64,000 nucleotides of DNA, taken from NCBI GenBank assembly GCA_013399305.1, contig VXAI01000097.1, positions 2,031,298 to 2,095,297 of the forward strand, given 5' to 3'. Source of the DNA: Rostratula benghalensis. Its lineage: Eukaryota; Chordata; Aves; Charadriiformes; Rostratulidae. Shown here in pieces: positions 1 through 14,024 of this stretch (the stretch's first letter is position 1; every line of letters starts with the position of its first letter). A program made the translations under genes and the position numbers. The notes below the pieces were generated by a model, which was not told the origin of the DNA, made no database searches, and was given only the letters and a program-made list of their open reading frames with translations.

Positions 1-2117
1 CAAGCAAACAAATCAATGTCTATTCACTACAGGAAAATATTTTTTTCAAATGGGAGAGGAAACAAACTGATGTAATGCAAGATTATCCAGATGACCTAAA
101 AACCCATCAGTCTTGCCAATACGAGGCTTCATCCAATTTCTTCCGCTTCATAATTAAACGTTTGTCTATTTCTAGAAGTTCACCACTTCTTCAGAATAGA
201 ATTTAAAAAAAAAAAAAGAGGTACTTCATTATTTTTGAACAAAGTTAAAAGGCTTTCCCCTGTCTGCAGCAAAGAACAACTCTTAATTATTGCTTCCCTT
301 ACCCAGATTTCCCTTTCTTTTCAAACACCACCCCCTCACCCATCCCCACATACACTTACTCTCCAAGCCCTTAAGAGCTATAATCCTGAAATCACTACAC
401 ATTCACACCAAGGCTACTGTAACTCAGTACAGTTTCATTTATTTCAGCTCCATACAGAGAATTTATCTTCCCAGTTATATATTCTTAAGTCTAGGGCAGT
501 TGGTTGCTTTACACTTAAGAAATTATGTTTCACCAACTTCATTTAACACAAAACAAACACAAAGTTACAGGCTTATTTATTACAGCTAAAGCTACAAACC
601 ATTTCCCAAGTAATTATAGTTAAATAATACCACAACAGAAAAAGAGGATCAGGTCAGTTAAAAGAAAATTACAAGTTGTCATTAATCATTACTGAAATGA
701 CTACTTAGCCAACACTACTAAAATAACAACCAGACACTTCACAATGGGACAAGACAGCTAAAAACAACGTTTCAGTAATCTGCCCTGAATAGTGCCTTCA
801 CTGTTAATTTTCAGTGCAACATTCTTGGAACAAAAAACACTGTATGACTTTTCTGCCACTCCTTGTTAAAAAAAAGAAAAAAAGAAAAAATAAAAAGTGT
901 TGTATCCATAACACCCGATCCACCAAGCTCCAAAGCAAACTACAGAAAATTTCTTCATATTTATTGTTGACTGTTTCTACTGAACAGAAGTTGCTCTGTT
1001 TCAAAACAGAAGGTAGACTGTTCAAGCAGCTACTGAAAGGTCTCAGCTGGTAAATCCTAGCTGTGCAGTAAGGGAAATAACCCACTTGCTTTATTTAGTA
1101 CTATCTGTTTTAAGACTTGCAAAACAGAAAGGAACATTATCCACCTTCTTCAGCCCTTCTGGTTCAGCTACGCATTTTTATATGTCTGAATGTCAATCCC
1201 CAGTTGTAATTCTTTCCTTCATGTTTATTCACCCTATTTGTAATGCTGCAGAAACATCCACTTTAGAAGTAACAGCACCAAGACTCAGAGATCAGTTTTT
1301 TCCATCTTCTTTTCCTGTGCAGTGACACTGTATTTAGCTGCTCTGTGAAGACCTGATCATCTCACTGCTCTTTGTTGCCTTCAGATGATGCTTTAAAAGA
1401 AGGCCTCTAAGAAGTTAGTTGAGAGTCAGGGCAATTCAGGAAACTATGCTAGAAATTCAGTAGGTAGCATTTTTCCACAGAGTCATACTCCAAATTGATT
1501 GCTCAGCACTATGCTTGATGCACTTTGGTTGCAAGCAAGCATTTTAGACAATATGTACTGACAGTCCCCAAACTTCCCCGGCTCTGTTCTCCAATTCTCT
1601 CCAATTCCTCCCAACAGCTGAGATGTTTGCAAGTCTCTTGGTATTGAGAGCAGTCGCCCCCTGAGGTTTCAGCCAGGTACAAATGGATTATCTATAGGCC
1701 ATAACCTTTTCCTCTGCTAACTGCAGGCTGATTTTCAGGTGTAATTAAGACAGGACTTGGGGTCGGGAAGGAGCATTTTTGTTAATGAGAGAATATTTAG
1801 TATTTATATGGAATACCAGTGAAAAGCTGAAATAATTGGAGCTTAAATAACACAAGAAGTGAAAAGAAAGGGAATGTTCACAGCTGACTAGTCAAGCAAG
1901 TTTGCAGTTGGGACCACTGTGAAAACTGTCAGGGCCTTGCTCAACATTGTGCAAAAAATCCACTGGAATCTGGAATGCTACAGGAAAGCCAGTTTCCACA
2001 CACAAATTCACATTCCACAGCTAGCAGAAAGAGGGGGACCAAGGGCCAAGCTGCCACCATTTCATATCCTCAGCCTTTTGTCCAGTCTGAGGAAAGCAAC
2101 ACAAGACTTTCAAAACC

Positions 2118-2135
2118 ATATATATATATATATAT
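2118..2135. repeat. (AT)n microsatellite
   Basis: Nine uninterrupted AT dinucleotides within KIF21A intron 1. Likely length-polymorphic. Confidence 0.9.
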
Positions 2136-4993
2136 GGGACTACAGAAGTACAGGGTAGTAGCTTCCTGTCAAATCCAGTTCTCTTCATTTATACACCTTC
2201 CGTTCTCACAGAAGAAAACACTTGCAGCTCACACTCAGATGTATTACCTTAAAGAAAGGCAAGAAACCATCAGAAGCTTTTTCAGTAAAACAGTTCTGGC
2301 AAAAAATTGGGAAGTTGATTAAAATGAAGACAGCGCACAGAAAAATAAATTTCTGGCTGATCAAGCAGAAAGTTTTTCTATTTCCATATTTTACTAAATA
2401 CACGGATATCTGGAATTATTTCATCTTCTTAGTTGTAAATGTCTTTGCCCAAATCAAACATTCAGCAGAAAGCTGCAACCACTCTGGCCACTTCTTCCAC
2501 ATTGCCCAGCATATTAAATTTCCCCACTGCCAGTAAAACAGAACATGAAAAGAACATCCTGCATGTAAAGATGGAGAAACGTATAGGAGAATCGCTTGGA
2601 AAAAAACATCAAACAACACATTTAAAAACTGCTGCTTATTGCCTGACTAAAGTTAAAGATGTGATGCTTCAATATTGCTTCTACAAGTTCTCCATTAACA
2701 GCTAAAACTACCCAAATAAGTTACTGACTACAGTATCCAACACATCACTGGAGATTTTAGCCTAATAGAAAGTGAAAGAGCATGCTCTAGTATCTGATCA
2801 GGAAAGCATGGGTTAATTTCACATCCTTGACCTTTGATAACATATGAAATAGAAAAGACTGTCCGACTGTCTAACAGCTGAGCTTCTACTCCAAGCAGGT
2901 AGAAAGTCCTTACTGGCTACTCTGAGCAAGTTCAGTACAGAAATAAAATTCTTCTCCTGGTTGAATTGCTCCCAGCATGCAGACCTCACTACGCTAGCAA
3001 GCCTGGAGATCGGAATTATCACAAATAGAAATAATACTAGTAATACAATTTAAGAAAAATAAAATTTTAGCTCCAGGACAGAGCACGCCCATGAAGGAGG
3101 TGCGCTCTGGTAGTGCACCACAATGAACTGCCAGGTTCACAACCCAACAACACAGTGAACTCGTGGCACATTCACATCGTGAATAGAACCCAGCAAGAAC
3201 CAGCTCCTTCCTCGCTACTTGTATCTGCTGTAAACAACCAATATCTACCCTGGCATAACAGCAAAGCTAAGTACTTCCTGCTGTTCTAGACATTCTACCT
3301 GCAGGCTTAATTTTTCATTAGGGCTCAGGTTCCCTGATTAGATTACAAATCCAACCAGAACTCCAAAACTATTAGTGCAAAGTCATTAAAAAAAAAAAAA
3401 TATATATATAATGAATGCATGCAGCAAGGTACCTCACACAAATTAAAAGCAGTGCTCTCAATTTTACGTTAGAGTCATGGGAGGCTCTGCCTCCGTTTCT
3501 GGAACAATCCTCCTGTTCTGCACACAGCTGCTGGGCACTGGGCACTGCTCTGCCAGCCTCCCGCAGCTCCAACACACACAAAGCAGCAACACCTGATCCT
3601 GGGACCATCCCCGTCTGCTGAATGCTTGGCTGCAGCTCCTGGGAGACAGAAAGAAAAGTCTGTCCTGACAAGCTTCTTCGGGGTCAAAACCCATTTCTTT
3701 GTCTCGACTGAATTAATTCAGCTCTTCTTGGCATACAATACTGCTCAATCGGACATTTTGCAGCTGCTCCCAGAAGTCATCAATGCAAATCACTTGTGGT
3801 TTGTCTGCATAGGAGTTCATAGTCCCTCGTGCACTGGAGGTAGCACAGATGCTTTCAAAACAAGTATTCTTAGATAAACGGTTTCAAATCGCCTTAGAAA
3901 TTTAGGCTTACAGTAAGTGTTCACATATCAGGACTACAGTAAAACCAACTGAGATGGCTATGGTCCCCACAACAAGACTACCCAGTTCTTCTGAGCCCTT
4001 AACATCAGACAAGTTAAGAGTTCCTTTGGGTTAAATGAGGCCTAACAGGATGGTACACGAAAGGAGGTGCCAACAAGGTTTTCCAGGATCAATACCTAAG
4101 CCAACAAGAAACTTTTCTGGGAAATGGATAACTATGAGTTCACACAAAATAATGCAGTCATGGCATACCTGTAGTGCCTAAAGGCCAGGGAGGGTCTTAC
4201 ACTAAGGCTTATGTAAAGCCTTCATAAAGGGACATATGCTTATTAAAAGTCAAAGACAGATACATGTACATATTTATCCATAACTTTGAAGCTCTTCAGA
4301 CTGCTTCCTCACCAGCACCAAGACAACACAAGCTACAAACTCTTCATGGCCAACTGCTATGAATCAAGCAGCTGCCTCCCATACCTATACAATGTGCATG
4401 ACTTGCTCACCATTGGTGCAACAGCTTCAACCACATACTACCATTGCTTTCACAGGAAACCTCAAACAAACAAACAAAAAAAAAAAAGACAAAAAAATCA
4501 TACAGCAATAACAAAGCTCTAGTGTTTTGGCCAACCTTGTTTCTACTTGAAATAATTTCCTGTAGCACTACAAACAGCATTTGGAGGATGGTAGAAGGGG
4601 TAGAAAGCTGTTTATTCCAGTTAGGGTAACACATCTAGAAAGAAAAGTTGAATATTTGAACAAAAGTTCTCAAACTGCTGTTCTACACAAATTGCCCAGA
4701 TGTATTGAGCAACATCTTAAAAGGGTGTTGGTGCATCAATGCTACTTATATTTTCTACAGTTTCCACTTTTCTCTAAAACAGGTATTTCTACTTCTTCTA
4801 TGGCAGTATCATTTTACAATTTCAGTGTCAAACTGAAGTGAAAAATATCTGCACTGTTTTAAATTTTAACATTATGCTAACTCATACAACACAGAATTTT
4901 AATTGTACTATTTAACTGATTTCACCACTAAATTTGAAGAAATGCTAAAGCAAGGAACAATGTTAGCAATGAAGGCTATTTCACGTCTTAGAG

Positions 4994-5016
4994 AAAAAAA
5001 AAAAGCTTTTTTTTTT
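4994..5016. repeat. A11-GC-T10 inverted homopolymer
   Basis: A run of eleven A, then GC, then ten T, giving a 22-base perfect palindrome (A10 GC T10). It could arise from two facing A-tails or from homopolymer slippage. It may also be an assembly-sensitive site. Confidence 0.8.
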
Positions 5017-8000
5017 AATAAAGTACTACCAGGGTTTTTTCTTTTTTCAAAAAAAATATGACAGTTAGACAGTACCACCTTGAGATCCTCCCAGAAAAGT
5101 TTGTTTTCTCCCTGGTTTCAACTATAGACTTTGCTTGCCCATGCCTCATCACTTGACTTTTGTTTACACAGAAATACAGAACTCTGTCATCAATTGAATT
5201 GCAACTGCAATGCAGCCCTTATGTAAGCCTCATCACATGAATAATTAGTAGGGCCCATAGGAAACTACAGATAGCTTATTTCCCAACCATACTTCCAGAG
5301 TTAACCATTTCTAGACCACTGAATTAAGAACCAGTGGCTGAAGACTGGGAACAAGACCAAGTCAAACGACAAGTGAGCGACAGATTCAGGACAGTGAGCA
5401 GGATTACCTGGAACTAATGAAAAGAGAGGATTTCCCCTGCCTCTTTTAGTTTGAGGTCAGGACTTGTTGCACTCCACATACAATCATGTTTTTAACTAAA
5501 CACGTAATTGGATTCTCAATCAAATCCAGTGGATGGGCATTACACAATATGTCAGATAATCTTATCAGCAAAATGGATCAAAAATGTACACAATCACATC
5601 AGTCTTTACTATACTATCCATCAGCTTCCTAACCTGGAGGCATCGCAGTTTTCAGTTCATAGTAACAAGACTTCAGCCCTGTGATCCCAGGCAGCCATTG
5701 CCAAGCAGCACATTTAGATTGTTGACCTCTAATCTACAGCAGCAGCGTTGGCAGAGGGGTCTTGCAAAGGCAGCAAAAACAGAGCAAGACAAAGACTCAG
5801 CAGCTGGAAAACAGCACAATGGTGACACTCCACCTAAAACCTGCTGTCACAGCAAGAACTGCTAGCTTCAGTACCTCTAGCAATTCATGCTGGAAACATT
5901 AAAAAACAAAAAAAAAACCCTCAAAAAATCTGATATCTGAAGTCTTTTGTCTAACAATTTCAAGTAAACAAACTAGACCAGGGTGAAACCTGCCAAAAAA
6001 AGTAGTATCAGTTTTCCATTAAAAAAACCAAAAGCCCACCCTCCACATAAGAGAGGTCCTTGTGCAATACATAACTACTGTGATTTTTTGCATTAGTCAC
6101 AAGCACAATGAACTCAACAGCTCTAGTATGTAATGGCCCATAATAACAATCTCCAGAAAGATTTGTAGTTTAGACGTATGAAAGCTCCGGCTGTCCTTGA
6201 ACCTTTGAATCTTCACAATAAAATTGGAAAGTCTCTTGCTCTACACTCTCTTACCATTCCCACCTGGCTGTGGGGAAGAAACTAGGATCTTTAGAAGTCT
6301 ATTTCCTTTGGGAATAAAGCTTTCCAGCTATTTGCTAAGCAATTGAAGATGTCCCGTACCTTCAAGCTCCAGTTGTACCATTGCTAGATCAATAAAAAAT
6401 AAGAATCTCCCCAGCATGTTAAATACTGAACAAATACACAGAAGACACACACCCAAACACCAGAGCTGGTGCTATAAGCAGCAGATCTCCAAGATTTTGT
6501 AGCTTGGCCCTATACTGAAGAAAAAAAAAAAAGCTTAAAACAAGTCACACAAATCATTTAGATATTTCCATCTTTGGAAGCAAGATGGCCAGTGTCTCCT
6601 AGCCAGAGATTTGCTCATGCTGGCACACAGAAGTGGGGACACAACATAGGGCACATGGCATCACCCATCTACGGGTAGTAGTATATCCAGAACACCCAGC
6701 ACTGGTGGTGGCTGCAGCAGAGTCCCAGACCCCTTAAATATAAAAATCTCTTTCACCTATTTCTCCCAGCAGTACCTTTAAATTAACCCCTATCCCAGTA
6801 TCACTTTACATCAACCAACATTAGTGCTCACATAATAATATACCTGTGTCTTTGTTTTAGCTTAGGAGGTTTCCTTCTGGCGTTTCCCTCATCTACATTT
6901 AAGTTCTCCAGAGCTTTCAGCTTCAAAGGGCAGATAAAGAAAATAAACCTCAATAATTTTTTGTATTAGACTTTAAAAGTAGAATGGGAAAAGAGGGAAA
7001 AGGTCTTACAACATGTTGAATGCATTAATACCTGAAATCCTGGGTTACATCATAACTTACAATCATGTATTAAGCTGATTGGGTTTGAGTATTTGCAATC
7101 ACCCCTAGAGCCTTTCCGAAGGATCTGACATTCTGGAGGCAGAAATAAAAGACAACTAAATGGCCAAATTAGCAGACAAGGAAGAACTGAATCAAAACCA
7201 CTACATCCTACAGAAAATAACAAGTGACTCAGAAAAAAAAAAAATTACAAATTTAAGTATTTGAAATACAGTTACTATCACTAAAAAGTTTAATGCATTA
7301 ATGCACTAAATGAAAATTGTAGCTCTGTTGCTATTTTGAACAGAAAGTGGGTTAACAGTCAGGATCTCACAATTTCTTTCTTAGTTTCAGAATGGAAAAA
7401 TAACACAATGCCAATTCATGTAACTTCTGAGCAAAGGAGAGGACCTCTCACACACAAATTCCTGTGCTGGAGTGACCATCCCCCTCTACACCAAGGAGAC
7501 AAAACAGAAGAGCAATTTTCACAAAACAGTGCAGTAGATTACAAGCATTCTGCCCCACTAGATATTCCTGGAAACTAGGCTACAATTAGTCAAATTTCCT
7601 CAGCATATCTAAAAAAACTTGGAAGCCAGTTTTCCTAGCTGCAAACAGAAATCAAAAGTACATTCCTCAATCCAGTAATAAATTCCTCTCTTTTGAACAG
7701 ATTGAACTTCAACCAGACAACTCGTACACAGATACTAGGCAGACATCCAACAACACAAACCAAACTGAATGTTAACTTTGCCCAGTGCTCCACACACATT
7801 ATACATATGCACAAATTTGAAGGAAGAAATAAATACAACTTTCAAATCCATTTTTCAATAGACAAGACAAAAACTGATACGCAAATTATAATTTATCTCT
7901 AAGAAGTCATAAGAAACTGTTACAAGATAAGTAACTGATGCTTTGGGTTGTATTCACAAGATTATCATGTGCTTCATGTGATAAACCACTGACACTTGTC

Positions 8001-8699
8001 TGCATTAATTTCTGACTTACAAAAGACATTGTCTGAACAAGCCAGAAGAACTGAAAGACTGAAACATGAACTGTCTGGGGGGAACAAGAAAAGAGACACA
8101 ATTATTCTATGAGATGGTTAAGGAGAACGTTAACATCTGAGAAGCACAGAAATATTAAACAGCGCTGGAGGTTAATTATTCTCACTAGTCAGCTTGGCCA
8201 AGAGGGTGAGCGAACTTAAACTCTGGCAGAGAAAATGCAAACAGAAGGTGACCGTCACACCTCCCTGCCTGGAGCAAAGGAAAACAGATTGTTACCAATA
8301 ACTCACACTCCAAATGCCTTCCCAGCTGCAATATTGCATGTTCCATGAAACAGTCTTCAAGACAGGTAAGAAAGGGCTGGATGATGGGGAGGAATAGACT
8401 TTAAAAAAAGAAAGAATATAGAAACCACACAAGCAAAAACCCACTTCCAGTACTGCACGCTGTGTGTGCTTACAACACATCACCTCCTAATAGCAGCCAT
8501 ATCACCATAGCAACGTATCACCAGCACCACTGGATGACTGTCAGTCCCCCAAGAACCTGCTCTGCCATATTCAGAATTCACTGAGATATGGGGCTGCACC
8601 CTGACAGCTGAAGCTATCCCCCATATCTCACCCTTTCCAACTGACCATAGGCACAGAGCTCTTCAACATCTTCCTGGCTTTTAGGCCCTGCCTGCTCTC

Positions 8700-8998
8700 C
8701 TCCAATACAGAAGATTACCAAGACAACAGACCCAAGCTTCTTACTGAGGTTCACATCAGGAGGACAAAAGGAGCCAAAGCAAGAGACTTCCCAACTTGGC
8801 ACAAGGAAAATATTTTGCCCATTAGGGTGGTCAAGTATTGGTTGCCCAGAGATTGAGAACTCTTCATCCTTAGATGTCTTTTCCAAAATCTAACTTGCTA
8901 GAGCCTTGAGAAACCTTGACTGAATTTAGTTTTGACCCTGCTTTGAGTGGGAGGTTGGATCACATGACCTCCTGAAGTCACTTCAAACTTCAATTAGT
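8700..8998 (+). mobile_element. Old, diverged CR1 LINE 3' fragment
   Basis: The order of landmarks matches the CR1 3' end in plus orientation: a TTCTTACTGAGGTTCACA-like block, 'ggttgcccagag', a 'ccttagatgtctttt' block, 'gaccctgctttgagtggg', then 'aggttggatcacatgacctcc' split around the usual GGTTGGA-GATGACCTCC motif. It is diverged well beyond the copy at 9.7-9.9 kb, indicating an older subfamily. No coding potential remains. The 5' limit is approximate. Confidence 0.75.
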
Positions 8999-9169
8999 CT
9001 AAGGTTACCCTTCCAAATCTGTAATGCTTTGCTGTCCATGTGGGCATTTTCACACTTCTTAAACTTATTCCAACATCTGAATGGGATCATTCAACTGTGA
9101 TGAATTCAGGTCTTGGCAATCAACATGCAGCTTCACAAAATTACGGACAAGTGGGGTGGAAGAGAGCTG

Positions 9170-9635
9170 GAAAAATCATAGAGTTTATTCATCCACTCTA
9201 CCTTTGTGGACTAAGGTAATATCAACTATGTCCAAATGCACCTGGCAATTATCAGCTTAAACTGTTCCTAAAAGTCTCCTACACAGGTAATTCCACATCT
9301 CCACAGACAAATTGTTCTGGGCCATCCAGTCTTACAATAGAAAAATACATTCTTCCTATCTTTTAGTTTTCCTACTGTAACCTAAGCCACTAATTACACT
9401 AAAGTTTAATTTATCCACTTCACCTTGAACATGAAGAACAATTTATTCCTTTCTACTTTGTATTTGACTCTAGGCATTTCAAGATGCATCTCTTGTCAGT
9501 CTTTGTTCCTCATACCTCACACTATGGTACTGGACATGTTTTCTAAACAGTCGTTTCCCTTCTCTTTTCAATTGCCCCACATTTTTCTTGAAACACAACA
9601 TGCAAAACCTAACACTGGACATCAGCCAAGACATC
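9170..9635 (-). mobile_element. Probable ancient CR1-like LINE relic, antisense
   Basis: On the plus strand the segment carries degraded antisense CR1 landmarks in order: a 'ttccacatctccacagacaaattgttc' region corresponding to the antisense 'gattccacaacctcc...caatttgttc' block, a 'tcctactgtaacctaa' block, 'cttgtcagtctttgttcctcat', 'catgttttctaaac', and an 'acactggacatcagcc' block resembling 'agaactggacacagta'. Divergence is high, so the call rests on order of motifs rather than identity. Confidence 0.5.
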
Positions 9636-9689
9636 AGCAATATTGAACAAAAGATATGGATTACATCGCAGCTAGCTTTGCAGCTTCCT

Positions 9690-9926
9690 CTTTAAATCGG
9701 AAGAGGAGAGATATAGATTAGATACAAAAAAGAAATTCTTTTTTGTGAGAGTGGTGAGGCACTGGAACAGGTTGCCCAGAGAAGTTGTGGATGCTCCATC
9801 CCTGGCAGTGTTCAAGGCCAGCCTGGATGGGGCTTTGAGCAACCTAGTCTGGTGGGATGGCAGGGGGGGTTGGAATGCTATGATCTTTAAGGTCCCTTCC
9901 AACTCTAACCATTCTATAATTCTAAC
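9690..9926 (+). mobile_element. CR1 LINE, 5'-truncated 3' end
   Basis: Typical avian CR1 3' region in plus orientation: 'gtgaggcactggaacagg', 'ttgcccagagaagttgtgg', 'gatgctccatccctggcag', 'ttcaaggccagcctggatgg', and the terminal 'aaggtcccttccaac' plus 'ccattctataattctaac' tail, a degraded ATTCTATG-type end. An open frame of 61 codons over this element is a by-product of the repeat and not a gene. Confidence 0.95.
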
Positions 9927-11374
9927 ATAAAACCTCCAGTTTCTATATAAACTAATTTTCTTCTTTTGCCACAACACTGCTGTTCCATGCTTAATTTTCA
10001 CACGTTATTCATAATCACTTGAATTCTTCCCTACAGTAGCAGCAAAGAAGCGCACTGACCCTTTACATTCAGTCAAGTATCACCCAAGATGTAGGCCCAC
10101 ACCATTTTATGCAATTCCTCTCTTCCCAAGGAAACAGCTCAGCATTCAACAGTCTTGAGAGTTAAAAATCAACAGAAGCGTTGGCCTGGCACGGGCCAGC
10201 CCTGCTTTCAGGGCTGCAAGCACAGAACAAAGCACTTTCATCTGAAGCTCTGGGCTGTGCAATGTTTCTTCCCCTTTGTGGCCTACCAAGGCTTTACTTG
10301 TTGACATTTAGAGAACAATTAAAAGTCCATCTGTTCCTCAATGAATTGTATCTACAGCTACACTTTAAAACTCAGAGCCAAGACAGCAGGTTAACTAGAT
10401 GACCCGCCTGGGTATATCACTTTGGGGACTGTGTAGGGATGGAAAAAAAAAAGAAAGAAAACAACAGTATAAGACACCCAAAAAAACAATTACAGCCTCC
10501 ACCCACACAAAAAATCTGAAGCTTTTGGGAGTATGAAGGAAAAAAAAAAGAAGTGACATTTAATTATGTTATACATTTAATTACACTGATGTTTAATTGT
10601 CAAAGTTTGCCATTCAATACCAGTTCAGCCCTCAGATCTCATTTTTAAAGCTCACTGAACACCAAAATCCACTTTTGCTGAATTTAAAGTTCTGCTAGTG
10701 AAGACCAAAATGGCAATTTTATTGTTTCTGAGTGATGAGCTGACTGATTAGATTAGACAGAAGTGTAAGCCCTGCTCTAAGTGAACAGGTGGCCTTTTCC
10801 CTCTGACCTGCTACCTCTTCAAACACTGCTAGAAAAGACAAGGATTCTGCTTTTAGCATGTCTAGAAAATACACATTCAGCTATTTACTCCCCTTTAAGC
10901 CAACATAAAAACATTTTTCTGGTCTTTAATGTGTGTCAAACAGTTTGCTTATAAAACAAATGAACCTCTCTCAAATATACCAGTTATTCATACACAGGAT
11001 ATAATTGTAACTAGAAAAAGAAAACACAGGAGATGTTTAGATGGCATCAATATTCCTAGTCCGCAAAGTAATGTGTATAGATAAGAGATCATAAAAAAAG
11101 ATTAAAATTTAATAAAAATTCTAAGGCATTACACAGCCAGAGCCTAAATGTAATGATTTTATAAAATCAAAGACCAGACTTCAAAAGGAATGCATTTGAG
11201 AACAGGGAGCAAAACAAACTTTAGCTGGACAACTTCCACCGAGTGAAAACTGAAGCAATGCATAGTTTGCTGAGCAGGTTAAAAAAAAAAGGTAGCCAGC
11301 TATATCCTATAGATCAAAGAGTCTGGTACAGGTGGTACAGGCATAATTATTTTTTTCCCTCACAACCAGTGGCA

Positions 11375-11405
11375 GGAGGGGGGGGAGCGGGAGGACAGGG
11401 CGGGG
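11375..11405 (+). repeat. G-rich tract with G-quadruplex pattern
   Basis: Four or more runs of at least three G on the plus strand, separated by loops of 1-6 bases (G9, GGG, GGG, GGGG). This fits the canonical G3+N1-7 pattern. It sits in KIF21A intron 1 on the template strand. Confidence 0.7.
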
Positions 11406-14008
11406 CAGAAACAACAAAGCCATATAAATGCTTTAGCAAAACACAGTTTTTAATTGTAATAGTTTTCATGGAAGATAAACTACAAAATACTCAGGTGTTT
11501 TAGTAACAGTTGCTTTTGTCATTATACTGTATCACGTGGTATTTATATCATACCTTAATGAAGTGTTTCCTATACTTTAAAGCTACATCTTTGACCTGAG
11601 GAGCTTATGACATAATTCTGAGATGGTAATACACAAGGTACCACTGGAGCATGGGGAAGAGCAAGATAACAATATTGAAAAGAGGCAAGGGATTCACTAC
11701 CTACACTCATAGCCCTCCCATATCCTCATACGGGTGGAGTTGGGGACACAGAGGTTCTGTCCTAGGGCAGAATCAAGCACAAAGACAGTGGCACTGCTGC
11801 CGTTGGCAAATATATTTAATCAATATTATTTAGTGAGAGATTAGCAATTCCAGGATTTGGAGATAATGAGCTACTCAGTCACACAAAACGTCTCAGGACT
11901 CCCCTCCCAATTAGTCCCACGCTAAAGGAAAGAAATGTCTGACAACCTGTATGCTAAAAATTACTACTGGCTTTGAAAAACAAAGTTAATTAGGTAACAT
12001 CTTCATTATCAATATTTTGAATACAGTATACAAACAGGCATCTTATTTAATTCAGTCTACCTTCCTATCACTTTGCCTGTGAGACTGCATCTTCTTGGAA
12101 TAATGTGGTACCAAATGCTTCAAAGAAAGTAGTTTATCTGGGTTCCTACTTTCAATAACTAAGGGTTATACTGCACATGGGGCATTTCTTAACAGGCTTG
12201 TTCGTCACCCCAGAACTACACAAGACCATATTTCATTATTTGCAATACGGTTCTAGAGAATACTCTTTCTTTTATGTTTTAAACTATTACTGATGACTTG
12301 TGTAACCTTTTGATCAACATTGCTAAAAAGACACATACTTCAATATAGTCTCTTGACCAACATTAGTACTCCACAGATGTATAGATTATCAGTTTAACAT
12401 AACCCCTAATTTTGTTTTAGTAGTATTAAGCAAAAGACAACTACCATGGTTAGAAATGGGAGGAAAAAAAGAGTTAACAAAAACAATGAAAAAATACACA
12501 GGCTTAAACAAAGACAATAAAGAAATGGCTGGAGCATTGACCCAAGATCCAGAAAGATGTTTGTTCAAGATCCCCAAATGATATTAGACCAGGTAAACAG
12601 AGAAGACTCTTTGATCAAACTCTTCCATTTGAGATGTCTCACAGGAAAGAAACATTTTCTGCCCAGTCCTATTAGCCTACCTCACCCGCCCTGTGTTCAG
12701 CTGTGGTAGTTGAACGGTCACGCTATAGTGTGCTGCAATCCTTTAACTTTTATCATCATATTTTATTCATGTTTTTAACAGATCAATGATGTTGAAAGGG
12801 AACATAATCATCCTTCAAAGCTACAGTGTACAAGAAAAAGCGTTTCAAGGAACCTCGAGTATTTCAGAGTGAGTATGAAAGAACCACATGAAATCTAAGA
12901 TGCCCTGCAAAGAGTTAGGGTACTTGGTAACCGACTGCAGTATGTGGGGTTCCTGTAACAGCATGAATGCAAGAACCATCAGCAAAACACCAAGGATCAG
13001 TGAGACAACAAATCCTTTAATCCATTTTAAAATTCAACAATGGCAACACACTTTTCAGCTTGAACACATAAGAATTGCTGTGTATCGTAGAACAATAATA
13101 TCATAACCCCTTACTAAGGCTTTGTTTCTCTCAGTTTTCTGTGTTGAAACTCCACAGTAAACAGGTTCAGGGGATACATCACCCATTTTTGTTAGGTGGA
13201 CTTAAAGACCTAAAGATGCTTAAAGGGCCCACTGTCCAAAACAGAAAGCCTAGCACTTGTTAGCTGATTTTTTAAAAAAATTTTTAAAACTACAGTGTTC
13301 TTTACACAAAAATAAATTATTCCAGCAATGGCAGACCTTACCAAATCTGTTGAGGATACTAACAAAAATAAAAAAACACATGGTACCCACTCCTCACTCC
13401 TTATTTCCATACATAGTCTCTCCAGGAAATATTTTATGCTAATCAATTGTTAGCTCTGAATCAGTAGTTTTTCATATTTTAAAATACATACTGAATAGAC
13501 TTTCTCTATGCATCAAACTTATTGTGACACTGACCTTAAAATCTTTTCACCATTCCCCATTTGTCTCTTGTTGCTACGGTAAGCACGTCAAACAAGAAAA
13601 CATGTTTGGAAAACAAAAAAATTAAAAAAGAGTCAGGCTGAATTTCTCCCTTTGGTTACACAGGAGCAGATACATTTATTCCAGAAAAGTTTCACCAGGG
13701 AAAAGTGAAAATAAACAGGGAGAGTTACAGAAAAGGAGGAAAAATAGGAAGAAAATTAACAAGGAATTAAAACAATTATAGAGAAGAGAAAGCACAAGGA
13801 AAAGGCACAGCTCAGGTAGTTACTCTTGCTGAACTTGTTCAGATCTGGTTTGATTTCTAATTAAACTTTCTTGTTCACCAGTTCAAATGATACTTTTAGC
13901 TTCTTGCAAGTATTTTACATAGGAATAATATTAGCACAACAAAAAAATTCTCTGCTCCAGAAGCTGCAGATACAGCAGAACACTGAATCTTTTCCTTTAA
14001 CATAAAAA

Positions 14009-14024
14009 GGGGGGGGGAGGGGGG
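14009..14024. repeat. Poly-G run (approximate limits)
   Basis: A run of about nine G, one A, then six G, flanked by A-rich sequence. Low-complexity tract in KIF21A intron 1. Confidence 0.7.

Noticed and set aside
9745..9930. 61-codon open frame with MRVVRHWNRLPREVVDAP start
   Set aside because: This is the translation of a CR1 3' end and recurs wherever CR1 is present. It is not a gene.
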